Shown one piece after another: positions 8,931-16,883 of a stretch of DNA of 64,000 nt. Made by a program: the position numbers and the translations under genes. Below the pieces are notes generated by a model, which had not been told where the DNA came from, searched no databases, and saw nothing but the letters and a program-made list of their open reading frames with translations. The DNA is taken from positions 380,653-444,652 of the forward strand of contig DISJ01000020.1 of the NCBI GenBank assembly GCA_002421605.1. Direction: 5' to 3'. Source of the stretch: Rhodobacteraceae bacterium UBA6213 (GTDB lineage Bacteria > Pseudomonadota > Alphaproteobacteria > Rhodobacterales > Rhodobacteraceae). Positions within the stretch are counted from its first letter, which is position 1. Each line of letters begins with the position of its first letter.

Positions 8931-10013
8931 TTATGTGCCCCTAAATACCCGAGAAACACGCCGCAAAAGCCCCACCATACCAAGCAGCCATGCACCAAGT
9001 GCGACGAACACCAGCACCCTCGGGATCAGGTCGAGAAAGCCGTACCCCATCGCGCGGTCAAACTGGTAGGTGCTGGTCGTATACATCGCCAAGGGGAACA
9101 CCATGCCCCAAATCGCCGGTTCATAGGTAAAGCGGTCGCGCATCCAGACATAACGCCAAAGCATCAGTAGAAAAAGGAAGGGAATCCACCAGCTTGCAAC
9201 CGCCCAGAAGAAAAATGTGAAGCCGCGCAGAAATGGTAACAGCGGTATCAGCAACGGCCACGACTCGCCGCGCAAAAGCAAGATCGAGCCTGCCAGCGCG
9301 GTGATCGCCACCGCGCCCATGTTGATCCAATAGGGCGGGCTAAAATCTTCGCGCTGCATCGGCACGAATGTCAGGCGGTAAAAGATCAGCGGGATGATCG
9401 CGAGATAAAGCATACAGCCAATCAGGAACATCGCGATCACCTGAAACTGGATCGCTTCAGGGGGCGGTGCTGCCACGTCAATCACGCCGCGAAGCACCAC
9501 CACTGCTTGTGTGGAAACCGCCGCGATCAGCCAAGCCCCATTGATCCCGCGCGCCAGCGTTGGCTTGCGCGCCCGCACGGTGACTGCGGTGAAAAAGGTG
9601 TACATGATCACGAACCACAAGATCAGCCCAAACCACCAAAGCGCAATGCCTATGCCCGTAGCACCAATCACCACCACGTTCTGTGTGCCCAACACACACG
9701 TGCCCGCCACGATGGTAAAAAACCCCGGTGCGCGCTGATGGTCCGAAATATCGCGAAGCAACTCGCCTCGAAATCGCACAGCGCGCACGATGGTCAGCAC
9801 CCAAAGCACGGGCCACGCGACCCAGTTGACCGCGATCAATGCCAAGGCAACCGGGCGAAGCCCCATGAAGTGACAGGCAATCGACACCACACCTGTCGCC
9901 ATCACCAGCGCGAAATACCCCGGAAACAGCGATGCCGCGCCACCGAACAGGCGCGCGTTCAACCCGGTTCGCGCGGCCTGCGGTGCGGCGGCTGGGGCGT
10001 TATCCACGGACAT
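8931..10013 (-). CDS. SLAC1/TDT-family transporter (tellurite-resistance/dicarboxylate type)
   Basis: A 360-residue integral membrane protein with about ten hydrophobic helices; the segment LFPGYFALVMATGVVSIACH near the N-terminus and the repeated helix pairs match the TDT/voltage-dependent anion channel family (TehA, Mae1, SLAC1). Such proteins pass small anions or dicarboxylates; the substrate here is not evident. The frame extends upstream to 10052, but ATG 10013 is preferred because it lies inside the last codons of the upstream gene (14-base overlap), giving translational coupling. No tehB-like methyltransferase is adjacent, so tellurite resistance should not be assumed. Confidence 0.8.
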   Translation of the reverse strand: MSVDNAPAAAPQAARTGLNARLFGGAASLFPGYFALVMATGVVSIACHFMGLRPVALALIAVNWVAWPVLWVLTIVRAVRFRGELLRDISDHQRAPGFFTIVAGTCVLGTQNVVVIGATGIGIALWWFGLILWFVIMYTFFTAVTVRARKPTLARGINGAWLIAAVSTQAVVVLRGVIDVAAPPPEAIQFQVIAMFLIGCMLYLAIIPLIFYRLTFVPMQREDFSPPYWINMGAVAITALAGSILLLRGESWPLLIPLLPFLRGFTFFFWAVASWWIPFLFLLMLWRYVWMRDRFTYEPAIWGMVFPLAMYTTSTYQFDRAMGYGFLDLIPRVLVFVALGAWLLGMVGLLRRVSRVFRGT

Positions 10014-10368
10014 ATCGGGCCAATAGATCGATTTGCAAGAACAACAGAACAAACGCCGTATTCAAGCCCCAAGTGACGGTCAACCATCTTGCAAGGACGC
10101 TCCAAAACGTTCCTTCAGAAACCGCGCAGCGCCAGATCGCGACCAGAATCCAGATCGTGTAAGCAACTGAAATCAATATCAGAGCCTGTTGAAAAAATAG
10201 CTGCCCCGCGTCCAGCGCCGTTGCATGAAGGATGCCAAGCACAAGGCTTGTCGCAACGCCATAGCCCCAGAAAACAACTGGCAACGGCATTTGGCCCCGC
10301 CATGCGCGTAGTTCAGACGCGAAAAACGATGAAAATATCGCGTGCGTTTTTGGCACCGGTACTTGCAT
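10000..10368 (-). CDS. Small integral membrane protein, function unknown
   Basis: The call is about 122 residues from ATG 10368 (MQVPVPKTHAIFSSFFAS); the frame is open to 10431. It has an N-terminal amphipathic part followed by three hydrophobic segments (VVFWGYGVATSLVLGILHATAL, LILISVAYTIWILVAIW, LTVTWGLNTAFVLLFLQIDLL, the last ending near the C-terminus). I recognise no family with certainty. Its stop overlaps the start of the TDT transporter by 14 bases, so the two are cotranscribed and probably coupled, which suggests an accessory subunit or a helper in membrane assembly (inference). Confidence 0.6.
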   Translation of the reverse strand: MQVPVPKTHAIFSSFFASELRAWRGQMPLPVVFWGYGVATSLVLGILHATALDAGQLFFQQALILISVAYTIWILVAIWRCAVSEGTFWSVLARWLTVTWGLNTAFVLLFLQIDLLARYVRG

Positions 10369-10815
10369 GGCTGTCTCCCTGCCACGAGTGTTATCCGGGG
10401 CGCGACTAAAAGAAAGCAAATACTTTAGCACAGGTGAGCGGTATGGAACGGCGCCGCAGCACTTGAAGTACTTGAATTATTTTAATTTTTAAAACTCGAT
10501 CGCGCCGCACTCGATTTCTCTGACGCTTGCGAAGCGGTCTAACTCGCTGTGCTTTGCCAACCTCTGTGCCTGACAAGGTTTCGATCAACACAGATGCGCG
10601 GAAGCGGCGCGATGCTCGCAATAACTTGGGCGAGAACACCGCGCGACCCACCGGCGGGATGGCATACCCTGCGGTCTGGCGAACATCGGCGTGCCTGCGG
10701 CTGGGGCCGCGTGCTAGTGTTGTGTCAATGGCGTCGTTCTGCCCTCGCAATGTGTCGAAATCCGTCATCGAGGGCGTTCGTGACCAGCGTAAGTGTGTCG
10801 CTGAAAGGAATCAGC
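10369..10815. other. Divergent intergenic region, no gene seen
   Basis: About 450 bases separate the minus-strand membrane gene from the plus-strand folate operon. The open frames that cross it lack coding character and shadow one another. An A/T-rich stretch near 10468-10495 stands out from the G+C-rich surroundings and could belong to a promoter for either direction, but I see no clear -35/-10 pair, riboswitch or terminator. Confidence 0.5.
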
Positions 10816-11124
10816 ATGAGCGAAGTGACCATCGTTTTCTGGCGTGACATCCCGGCGCAGGTGATTGCTGGGCGAGGCCGCGGCGCGGTCAAACTACCGC
10901 TGCCGGAACAGTTCGAGCAGGCCATCGACCGTTGTGCCATGAAGATCGGCGCGCGCGATGCTGATGCCTATATGGCCGAATGGCGCAAGGCCGCCCCGGT
11001 CACGCACGCACAACCCGATGCCGAGGCCGCCGAGGCCACACGCGCGCGCATTCTAGCCGAATATGACAGTGTGCGCTTTGCCGCGCTGATTGCAAATGAC
11101 GGCTGGGATACCCCCCGCCCCTGA
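10816..11124 (+). CDS. 'Virulence factor' family small protein of the folate operon
   Basis: 102 residues from ATG 10816, preceded by an AAAGGA-like Shine-Dalgarno at 10804-10809; the frame is open to 10549, but that extension is not supported. The sequence (MSEVTIVFWRDIPAQVIAG, then AIDRCAMKIGA and YMAEWRK) resembles the small conserved family labelled virulence factor in Pfam. Its biochemical role is unknown as far as I know. It leads an operon with a MetF-like reductase (13 bases downstream) and a pterin-binding methyltransferase, so a link to B12- or folate-dependent methyl transfer is the most reasonable guess. No signal peptide or membrane segment is seen, so it should be cytoplasmic. 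Confidence 0.75.
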   Translation: MSEVTIVFWRDIPAQVIAGRGRGAVKLPLPEQFEQAIDRCAMKIGARDADAYMAEWRKAAPVTHAQPDAEAAEATRARILAEYDSVRFAALIANDGWDTPRP

Positions 11125-11137
11125 ACCGGAGACCTTG

Positions 11138-12034
11138 ATGGCGCTTTTGAACCTTCGCCGCGACACCGTGTCTGCGCCAAACGCGCTGGGAGCGTTTCTT
11201 GACAGCGTCTCGATCGAAGTGATGCCGCGCACCGCCGCTGGCGTCGAGGATTTCCGCACCCTGCTTCCCGCCGGAACTCGCGTTTACGTGGCCCATATCG
11301 ACGGCACCCCGATCAGCGACATGGTCGCCTGCGCTGCGCGCCTGCGCCGCGAAGGGTTTGAACCTATGCCGCATTTTCCCGCGCGGCTGATCGCCTCCAA
11401 AGCAGTCCTGCTCGACTGGGTCAACCGCTACAAGGGCGAGGCGGGGGTCAATCAGGCGCTGCTGCTGGGCGGTGGCGTCAACACCCCTGCGGGCGACTAC
11501 ACCAGCGCGATGCAAATGTTGGAAAGTGGCGCTTTTGACGGCTTTGCCCATCTGCACGTCGCCGGCCACCCCGAAGGTAACCGCGATATCGACGCGGATG
11601 GGGGCGATCACATCGCGATGGAGGCGCTGGCGCTGAAACAAGACTGGGCGGCGCGGTCGGATGCGAAAATGGCGATTGTTACGCAGTTCTGCTTTGAACC
11701 GGAACCGGTCATCGCATGGGTCAACAAGCTAGCAGCCCTTGGCATCCATCTGCCGGTGCATATTGGTGTGGCGGGCCCGGCCAAGCTGCAAACGCTGGTC
11801 AAATATGCCATTGCGTGCGGCGTAGGCCCCAGTCTGCGCGTGTTGCAACGGCGCGCGCGCGATGTGACCAAGCTGCTTTTACCCTTTGGGCCGGGCGATT
11901 TTCTGCACGCTTTGGCCGCGCATAAGGCCGCAAACCCATCTTTTGGCATCGAATCGGTGCATTTCTTTCCGCTAGGGGGCATCAAGGCCTCTGCTGCTTG
12001 GGTAGCCGAGCATAGAAAAGGCGAGACCGTATGA
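11138..12034 (+). CDS. Methylenetetrahydrofolate reductase family protein
   Basis: MetF-type TIM-barrel flavoprotein that would reduce 5,10-methylene-THF to 5-methyl-THF, or run the reverse in methyl oxidation. ATG 11138 gives 298 residues, the usual length for bacterial MetF; the frame extends to 11090 but overlaps the previous gene. Visible segments include VSIEVMPRTAAGVEDF (N-terminal strand), VYVAHIDGTPISDMV, QALLLGGGVNTPAGDY and LHVAGHPEGNRD, matching MetF positions for folate and FAD binding. The stop overlaps the start of the pterin-binding gene (ATGA). It is a diverged member: confident as the family, less so as the housekeeping metF. Confidence 0.83.
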   Translation: MALLNLRRDTVSAPNALGAFLDSVSIEVMPRTAAGVEDFRTLLPAGTRVYVAHIDGTPISDMVACAARLRREGFEPMPHFPARLIASKAVLLDWVNRYKGEAGVNQALLLGGGVNTPAGDYTSAMQMLESGAFDGFAHLHVAGHPEGNRDIDADGGDHIAMEALALKQDWAARSDAKMAIVTQFCFEPEPVIAWVNKLAALGIHLPVHIGVAGPAKLQTLVKYAIACGVGPSLRVLQRRARDVTKLLLPFGPGDFLHALAAHKAANPSFGIESVHFFPLGGIKASAAWVAEHRKGETV

Positions 12035-12987
12035 CCCGCACCGTTCTGGAATCCAAATCGAAAACCGTCGTGATCGGCTTTGACGAACCGTTTTGCGTGA
12101 TCGGCGAGCGCATCAACCCCACGGGGCGCAAAAAACTTGCCGCCGAGCTTGAGGCTGGCAATTACGCCACCGTCGAGATGGACGCGCTAGAACAAGTCGC
12201 CTGCGGGGCAATGGTGCTCGATGTAAATGCGGGGGTGGTTTACAATTCCAACCCCAACCCCAACGAAACCGAGCCGCCGTTGATGGTGGCAGTTCTGAAA
12301 CTGGTGCAGGGGCTTGTCGATGTGCCGCTGTGCATCGACAGTTCCGTGCCCGCAGCACTTGAAGCGGGGCTTGCCGCCGCAGAGGGGCGGCCACTGCTCA
12401 ATTCGGTCACCGGCGAGGAAGAGCGGCTGGAACGTGTGCTGCCGCTGGTCAAGAAATACAACGTGCCCGTGGTCGCAATTTCCAACGATGACAGCGGTAT
12501 TTCGATGGACCCCGACGTGCGCTTTGCGGTGGCCAAAAAGATTGTCGAGCGTGCCGCAGACTTCGGCATTCCCGCGCATGACATTGTGGTGGACCCTTTG
12601 GTGATGCCTGTCGGGGCACTGGCCAGCGCGGGGCGGCAGGTTTTCGAACTGGTGCGGCGGCTGCGCGAATTAGGGGTCAACACCACGTGCGGTGCCTCGA
12701 ACATCTCGTTCGGCCTGCCCAACCGGCACGGCGTGAATGCCGCATTTTTGCCAATGGCGATTGGCGCGGGCATGACAAGCGCGATCATGAACCCAGTGCG
12801 CTCGGTCGAAATGGAGGCGATCCGCGCCGCCAACATGCTGATGGACCACGATGCGAACGGATTTGAATGGATCCGTTTCGCACGCGTGCTGGAAGCGGTG
12901 AAAGAAGGCGCAAGCTTTGCCGAGGCAAGTGCCGCGGCGCTGGCCGCAGGCGGGGCGCGTGGCGGGCGCAGGCGCGGGCGCGGCTAA
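12031..12987 (+). CDS. Pterin-binding methyltransferase (free-standing MetH-type folate domain)
   Basis: 318 residues forming a single pterin-binding TIM barrel: GERINPTGRK at about 28-37, then CIDSSVP, NSVTGEEE and CGASNISFGLPNR, which are the folate-contacting motifs of MetH and the corrinoid/iron-sulfur methyltransferase AcsE. It transfers the methyl of 5-methyl-THF to a cobalamin carried by another protein. There is no homocysteine-binding, B12-binding or reactivation domain on the chain, so it must work with separate partners. A methionine synthase split into separate polypeptides has been reported in Rhodobacterales (Phaeobacter), and this gene fits the folate part. Glycine betaine or other demethylation pathways are alternatives. 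The C-terminal tail is Ala/Gly/Arg-rich (GGARGGRRRGRG). Confidence 0.85.
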   Translation: MTRTVLESKSKTVVIGFDEPFCVIGERINPTGRKKLAAELEAGNYATVEMDALEQVACGAMVLDVNAGVVYNSNPNPNETEPPLMVAVLKLVQGLVDVPLCIDSSVPAALEAGLAAAEGRPLLNSVTGEEERLERVLPLVKKYNVPVVAISNDDSGISMDPDVRFAVAKKIVERAADFGIPAHDIVVDPLVMPVGALASAGRQVFELVRRLRELGVNTTCGASNISFGLPNRHGVNAAFLPMAIGAGMTSAIMNPVRSVEMEAIRAANMLMDHDANGFEWIRFARVLEAVKEGASFAEASAAALAAGGARGGRRRGRG

Positions 12988-13003
12988 CCCCCTGATTCGG
13001 GGG
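12988..13003 (+). terminator. Small hairpin just after the folate operon
   Basis: CCCCC-TGATTC-GGGGG begins one base after the stop of the pterin-binding gene. There is no T-run after it, so intrinsic termination is uncertain. Confidence 0.45.
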
Positions 13004-13012
13004 CCTGCTAGG

Positions 13013-13077
13013 GTGGTTCGCGCCATGCGCGGAACGGCGCACGCACGATACTCTGTGCCCGCCGTCGCGCGAACCAC
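13013..13077. repeat. 11-bp perfect inverted repeat flanking 43 bases
   Basis: GTGGTTCGCGC (13013-13023) is matched by GCGCGAACCAC (13067-13077). It lies between the folate operon and the lipoprotein gene and could form a long hairpin in RNA on either strand. See findings. Confidence 0.6.
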
Positions 13078-13182
13078 AACATCTTAGCGCCCAAACGTGA
13101 ACCAGACTGTTTCCCAAGGTTTGGCTAGGTGGCCGCGTTCGCGCGCCGTAAGGTGTTGGTCAGACAACCGCCTTGGGGGCAT

Positions 13183-14565
13183 ATGCAGCTGTTCCGTCTT
13201 TTCCCGCTTTTTGCGGCACTCGCGCTCGCCGGTTGCATGGCTGCTCCCGCAGGCGGCCCGGCGGCGCGCGCCAACGCAGACCTGCAAGCGCCTCCCGGTT
13301 TTACCAGTTTTGACACCGCCAGTGGCCACGCGCCTGCGGCCCAACTGCCCGGCAACGCCGAACTTGCGCGCGATTTTCTGGAACTGACCTTTCAGCTTGA
13401 AAGTGGGCGCGCCCTGCCCCGTTTCACGCGTTTTCAGGAACCGATCACGCTAACGCTCGCCGGTGCGGTGCCACACAACGCGGGTCAGGAAATTGCAGGC
13501 TTGCTGGCCGTGTTGCGCAGCGGCGCAGGCATCGATATTCGCCAGCAAGGGCCCGGCCCCGCCGCGATCACGGTAGAGTTTTTGCCGCGCCGCGAGATGC
13601 AGGCTCTGGTGCCCAACGCTGCCTGTTTCGTAGTGCCCGGCGTTTCAAGCTGGCAAGGCTACCGTGCCGCGCGCGGCAGTACCGCCACCGATTGGGCCAC
13701 GCTTGGCCAGCGCACGCAGGTTGCGGTGTTCCTGCCTTCAGACATAGCCCCGCAAGAAATGCGCGATTGCCTGCACGAGGAAATCGCACAAGCGCTGGGT
13801 CCACTGAACGACCTTTACCGGCTGACCGACTCGGTTTTCAACGACGATAACTTTGTGGCTGTGCTTGGCCCGCGCGATCTTTTGATGTTGCGCCTGACCT
13901 ACGCGCCAGAACTGCGCAATGGCATGAGTGAGTCCGAAGTGGTGGCGGTGCTGCCCGCGGCGCTGGCGCGGATCAACCCGGCAGGGGGCAGTTTTGCGAC
14001 CCCTGCCCCGGCAACCCCGACGCCGCGCGCCTTTCAGACCGCACTTGATACCGCGCTTAGCGGCAACACGGCGCAAAGTCGCCGCCTGATCGCGGCACAA
14101 ACTGCGGTCGATATTGCCACCGCCAAGGGCTGGCACGATGCGCGCGCGGGGTTTGCATGGTTCGCGCTTGGACGGCTGAGCGCCAGCAATGACCCAGTCC
14201 GCGCTCGCGTGGCGCTGCTGCGCGCCGATGCGATCTATCAAGCACTGCCGGGGGCAGCGATTCATCAGGCGCATGTGCGTATGCAACTTGCAGCACTCGC
14301 CCTTTCGGCACAGCAACCGGGCGAGGCGCTGGCGCTGGCGGACCGTGCGTCGGATGCCGCAATCGCCGCCGAAAACCCCGCGCTGGTTGCCACGCTGCAC
14401 CTGATCCGCGCCGAGGCATTCGCCGCACAGGGCAATGCGCCAGCTGCTGCTTCGGCGCGGCTCGACTCGGCGCGCTGGGCGGGCTATGGCTTTGGCAGCC
14501 AGGCCGCGGCAGACCGCCGCGCAGCCGAGGTCGCCGCGCTTGCCACAGGCACGCGGTACAACTGA
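13183..14565 (+). CDS. DUF2927-type lipoprotein
   Basis: 460 residues from ATG 13183, preceded by a G-rich Shine-Dalgarno-like stretch; the frame is open from 13129. It starts with a lipoprotein signal (LFPLFAALALAGC, lipobox LAGC), so it should be exported and lipid-anchored. The middle part (LARDFLELTFQLESGRALPRF... DCLHEEIAQALGPLNDLY... FNDDNF) matches the DUF2927 family, which is frequent in Rhodobacterales and includes the HEE and NDDNF-like residues reminiscent of a zincin-like fold (inference, not established). The C-terminal part (about 290-460) is Ala-rich and helical, resembling TPR units. It heads a run of plus-strand genes for small membrane and VWA proteins. Molecular function unknown. 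Confidence 0.8.
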   Translation: MQLFRLFPLFAALALAGCMAAPAGGPAARANADLQAPPGFTSFDTASGHAPAAQLPGNAELARDFLELTFQLESGRALPRFTRFQEPITLTLAGAVPHNAGQEIAGLLAVLRSGAGIDIRQQGPGPAAITVEFLPRREMQALVPNAACFVVPGVSSWQGYRAARGSTATDWATLGQRTQVAVFLPSDIAPQEMRDCLHEEIAQALGPLNDLYRLTDSVFNDDNFVAVLGPRDLLMLRLTYAPELRNGMSESEVVAVLPAALARINPAGGSFATPAPATPTPRAFQTALDTALSGNTAQSRRLIAAQTAVDIATAKGWHDARAGFAWFALGRLSASNDPVRARVALLRADAIYQALPGAAIHQAHVRMQLAALALSAQQPGEALALADRASDAAIAAENPALVATLHLIRAEAFAAQGNAPAAASARLDSARWAGYGFGSQAAADRRAAEVAALATGTRYN

Positions 14566-14584
14566 CCCGAGGCCCGGAGGCCCC

Positions 14585-14749
14585 ATGATCGTCATTATAG
14601 CCGCAGTTTTCGGTGCGCTTTTGGGCTACCGTCAGGCATCACGGCGCGGCGGTAACCGCTTTGATCGCGCCCAATATGCCGCCGTTTACGCCATTTTGTT
14701 CGCCATATTGGGCCTGTTCCTGACGGTCGCCATCCAACGGCTGGCCTGA
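14585..14749 (+). CDS. 54-residue membrane protein
   Basis: ATG 14585 follows a GAGGCCCGGAGG Shine-Dalgarno-like stretch ending a few bases upstream, which supports translation. The product has two hydrophobic segments (IVIIAAVFGALLGYRQA and AAVYAILFAILGLFLTVAI) separated by a basic, polar loop (SRRGGNRFDR), so it should be a two-helix membrane hairpin with the loop in the cytoplasm. It sits 19 bases after the lipoprotein stop and 12 bases before the VWA gene, so it is cotranscribed with them. It is probably a conserved family of apparently membrane-anchoring small proteins, but I do not recognise it. Confidence 0.7.
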   Translation: MIVIIAAVFGALLGYRQASRRGGNRFDRAQYAAVYAILFAILGLFLTVAIQRLA

Positions 14750-14761
14750 GGGGGCGGGGCG

Positions 14762-15943
14762 ATGTTCCTGCCCTTCTTCCTTGCCCTGCGCCACGCCGGT
14801 GTGCCCGTCAGCCTGCGCGAATTTCTAAGCTTTCTAGAGGGGTTGGCGGCAGGCCTTGCGACCTATGACATCGAGGCTTTCTACTTTCTCGCGCGCACCT
14901 CGATGGTGAAGGATGAACGCCACATCGACCGTTTCGACCGCGCCTTTGGCGAGGCTTTCAAGGGGCTGCAGGCAATCCCTGCAGAAGCCGTGCTCGAAGC
15001 GCTGGCGCTACCCGGCGAATGGCTCGAAAAACTAGCCGAGCGGCACTTGAGCGCCGAAGAGCGGGCCGAGATTGCAGCACTTGGCGGTTTTGAGAAGCTG
15101 ATGCAAACCTTGCGCGAGCGATTGGGCGAACAAAAAGGCCGCCACCAAGGTGGCTCGAAATGGATTGGCACCGCTGGCACTAGCCCGTTCGGCGCCTATG
15201 GTTACAACCCCGAGGGCGTGCGCTTCGGTCAGGCCGAAGGTCGGCACGGCCGCGCGGTGAAGGTTTGGGATCGGCGCGAGTTTCGCGAGTTTGACGACCG
15301 TATCGAGCTTGGCACCCGCAACATCAAGGTGGCGCTGAAGCGGTTGCGCACCTGGGCGCGCCATGGTGCGGAGGAAGAATTTGATCTGCCCGCCACCATC
15401 CGCGCCTCAGCCGAAGCCGGGTATATTGACGTGAAAACTCGACCCGAACGGCATAATGCCGTCAAGGTCGTGCTGTTTCTCGACCACGGCGGCTCGATGG
15501 ATGCACATGTGCGGCAAGTTGAAGAACTGTTCTCGGCCGCACGCGCCGAGTTCAAGCACCTAGAGCATTTCTATTTTCACAACTGCCTCTACGGGCAAGT
15601 CTGGCACAGTGCGCGCCGCCGCTGGGACGAGCAAATCCAGACATGGGATGTGCTGAACCGCTATGGCGCTGACTACAAATGCATTTTTGTAGGCGATGCC
15701 TCGATGAGCCCCTATGAGGTCAGCCACCCCGGCGGCGCAAATGAACATTGGAACCCGGAAAGTGGGCAAACGTGGCTGGCGCGGGCGCGCGCGCAGTGGC
15801 CCGCCAACGTCTGGTTGAACCCGGTGCCCGAAAAGCACTGGCAACACACTCCCAGCATCGGCATGATCGCACAGGCTTTCGAGGGGCGCATGCAGCCGCT
15901 GACTCTTGAAGGCATCACACAGGCGATGAAAGTGCTGGGATGA
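14762..15943 (+). CDS. VWA domain protein (CoxE-like)
   Basis: 393 residues, no signal peptide. The N-terminal half is helical (LRHAGVPVSLREFLSFLEGL... YFLARTSMVKDERHIDRFDRAF), as in CoxE/YehP-like proteins that work with a MoxR AAA+ ATPase. The C-terminal half is a von Willebrand factor A fold, with the metal-ion site motif in altered form: VVLFLDHGGSMDAH instead of D-x-S-x-S, and a later FVGDASMSPYE. MoxR-VWA pairs usually insert metals or mature complexes, but no MoxR gene is in the window. It lies between small membrane protein genes and overlaps the next gene by 4 bases. Confidence 0.85.
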   Translation: MFLPFFLALRHAGVPVSLREFLSFLEGLAAGLATYDIEAFYFLARTSMVKDERHIDRFDRAFGEAFKGLQAIPAEAVLEALALPGEWLEKLAERHLSAEERAEIAALGGFEKLMQTLRERLGEQKGRHQGGSKWIGTAGTSPFGAYGYNPEGVRFGQAEGRHGRAVKVWDRREFREFDDRIELGTRNIKVALKRLRTWARHGAEEEFDLPATIRASAEAGYIDVKTRPERHNAVKVVLFLDHGGSMDAHVRQVEELFSAARAEFKHLEHFYFHNCLYGQVWHSARRRWDEQIQTWDVLNRYGADYKCIFVGDASMSPYEVSHPGGANEHWNPESGQTWLARARAQWPANVWLNPVPEKHWQHTPSIGMIAQAFEGRMQPLTLEGITQAMKVLG

Positions 15944-16272
15944 AAACTTTGCGGCGACTCTGGCACTCCAATCGTATCGCGTTGATCGGCTTTGTCATCG
16001 CGGCCCTTGCGGTGGCGTTCTTTGCCGTGCGGATGCTGGCCTTTACCATCTACTTTGCCGATCCCGCGCATCGACTTGGCCCGATCATGGGTTGGATGAC
16101 GCCGGGCATGGTGGCACGAACGCGCCATCTGCCACCCGAGGCAGTGGCCGAGGCGCTGGGGCTTGACCCCGCAGCACCACGGCGCAAGACGCTGGGCGAA
16201 ATCGCGGCAGAGCGCGGCGTGCCGCTTGAGGTGCTGATCGAACCGCTTCAATCCTTGCTGGAACGGCCATGA
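15940..16272 (+). CDS. Small membrane protein with C-terminal helical tail
   Basis: 110 residues. One clear transmembrane helix (IALIGFVIAALAVAFFAVRMLAFTIYF) is followed by a soluble part with the segment GWMTPGMVARTRHLPPEAVAEALGLD and an AERGVPLEVLIEPL tail. It overlaps the VWA gene (15940-15943) and the DedA gene (16269-16272) by 4 bases each, so it is translationally coupled to both. I do not recognise a characterised family; the tail resembles helix-turn-helix-like segments that sense or position partner proteins, which is only an impression. Confidence 0.75.
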   Translation: MKTLRRLWHSNRIALIGFVIAALAVAFFAVRMLAFTIYFADPAHRLGPIMGWMTPGMVARTRHLPPEAVAEALGLDPAAPRRKTLGEIAAERGVPLEVLIEPLQSLLERP

Positions 16273-16856
16273 CCGACACCCTGCTGGCAATGTTGCCTGC
16301 TTGGGGGCCGTGGCTTCTGGCTACGACCGCTTTTCTTGCTTGCCTCATGGTTCCGGTTCCCGCCTCGCTGCTGGCCATCACCGGCGGCGCGCTTGTAGCA
16401 ACGGGCGATCTTGATGCGGTGTCAGTCGCCGTGGCGACATGGGCAGGTGCGGTGCTTGGCGATCAGGTGATCTATTTCATAGGCCGCAAGGCCGGGCCCT
16501 TGTTTCCACCCCTGCATGGCAAGCGGCGCAGGATGTTGGCACGGGCGCGCGGGCGGCTTCGGCGCAACGGCATCGTCACGGTGTTTTTCAGCCGATGGCT
16601 TTTCTCGCCGCTTGCGCCTTCGGTCAATCTTGCCGCCGGGGCGCTGCGGTTTTCGCATCTTCGCTTTACCTTGGCGAGTGTCGCGGGTGACGTGTTCTGG
16701 GTCGGGCTATATGTCGGCCTCGGGTATGTTTTCAGCGCCAACCTTGCGGCAGCGACCGAGCTTGCCTCCTCAACGCTCGGGCTTTTGGCCGCACTGGCAG
16801 CACTTGTGATCTTTGGCTGGTGGCTTCGGGGTGCGGCGCGCAGGCGGAGCAATTGA
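16269..16856 (+). CDS. DedA-family membrane protein
   Basis: 195 residues with four to five hydrophobic helices. The core motif region is present: DAVSVAVATWAGAVLGDQVIYFIGRKAG, then FFSRWLFSPLAPSVNLAAGALRF, corresponding to the conserved G-D-x-x-x-Y-x-x-G-R and R-F-x-P segments of DedA/SNARE-associated proteins. These flippase-like proteins move phospholipid or undecaprenyl-phosphate across the inner membrane and support envelope integrity. The call is confident for the family; the lipid substrate is unknown. It is coupled to the upstream 110-residue gene. Confidence 0.88.
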   Translation: MTDTLLAMLPAWGPWLLATTAFLACLMVPVPASLLAITGGALVATGDLDAVSVAVATWAGAVLGDQVIYFIGRKAGPLFPPLHGKRRRMLARARGRLRRNGIVTVFFSRWLFSPLAPSVNLAAGALRFSHLRFTLASVAGDVFWVGLYVGLGYVFSANLAAATELASSTLGLLAALAALVIFGWWLRGAARRRSN

Positions 16857-16883
16857 TCTGGCCAGAATGCGCCCCATATTAAA

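Noticed and set aside
10549..10815. Upstream extension of the 'virulence factor' frame
   Set aside because: The ATG at 10816 has a good Shine-Dalgarno and the product matches from MSEV; the extension has no coding character.
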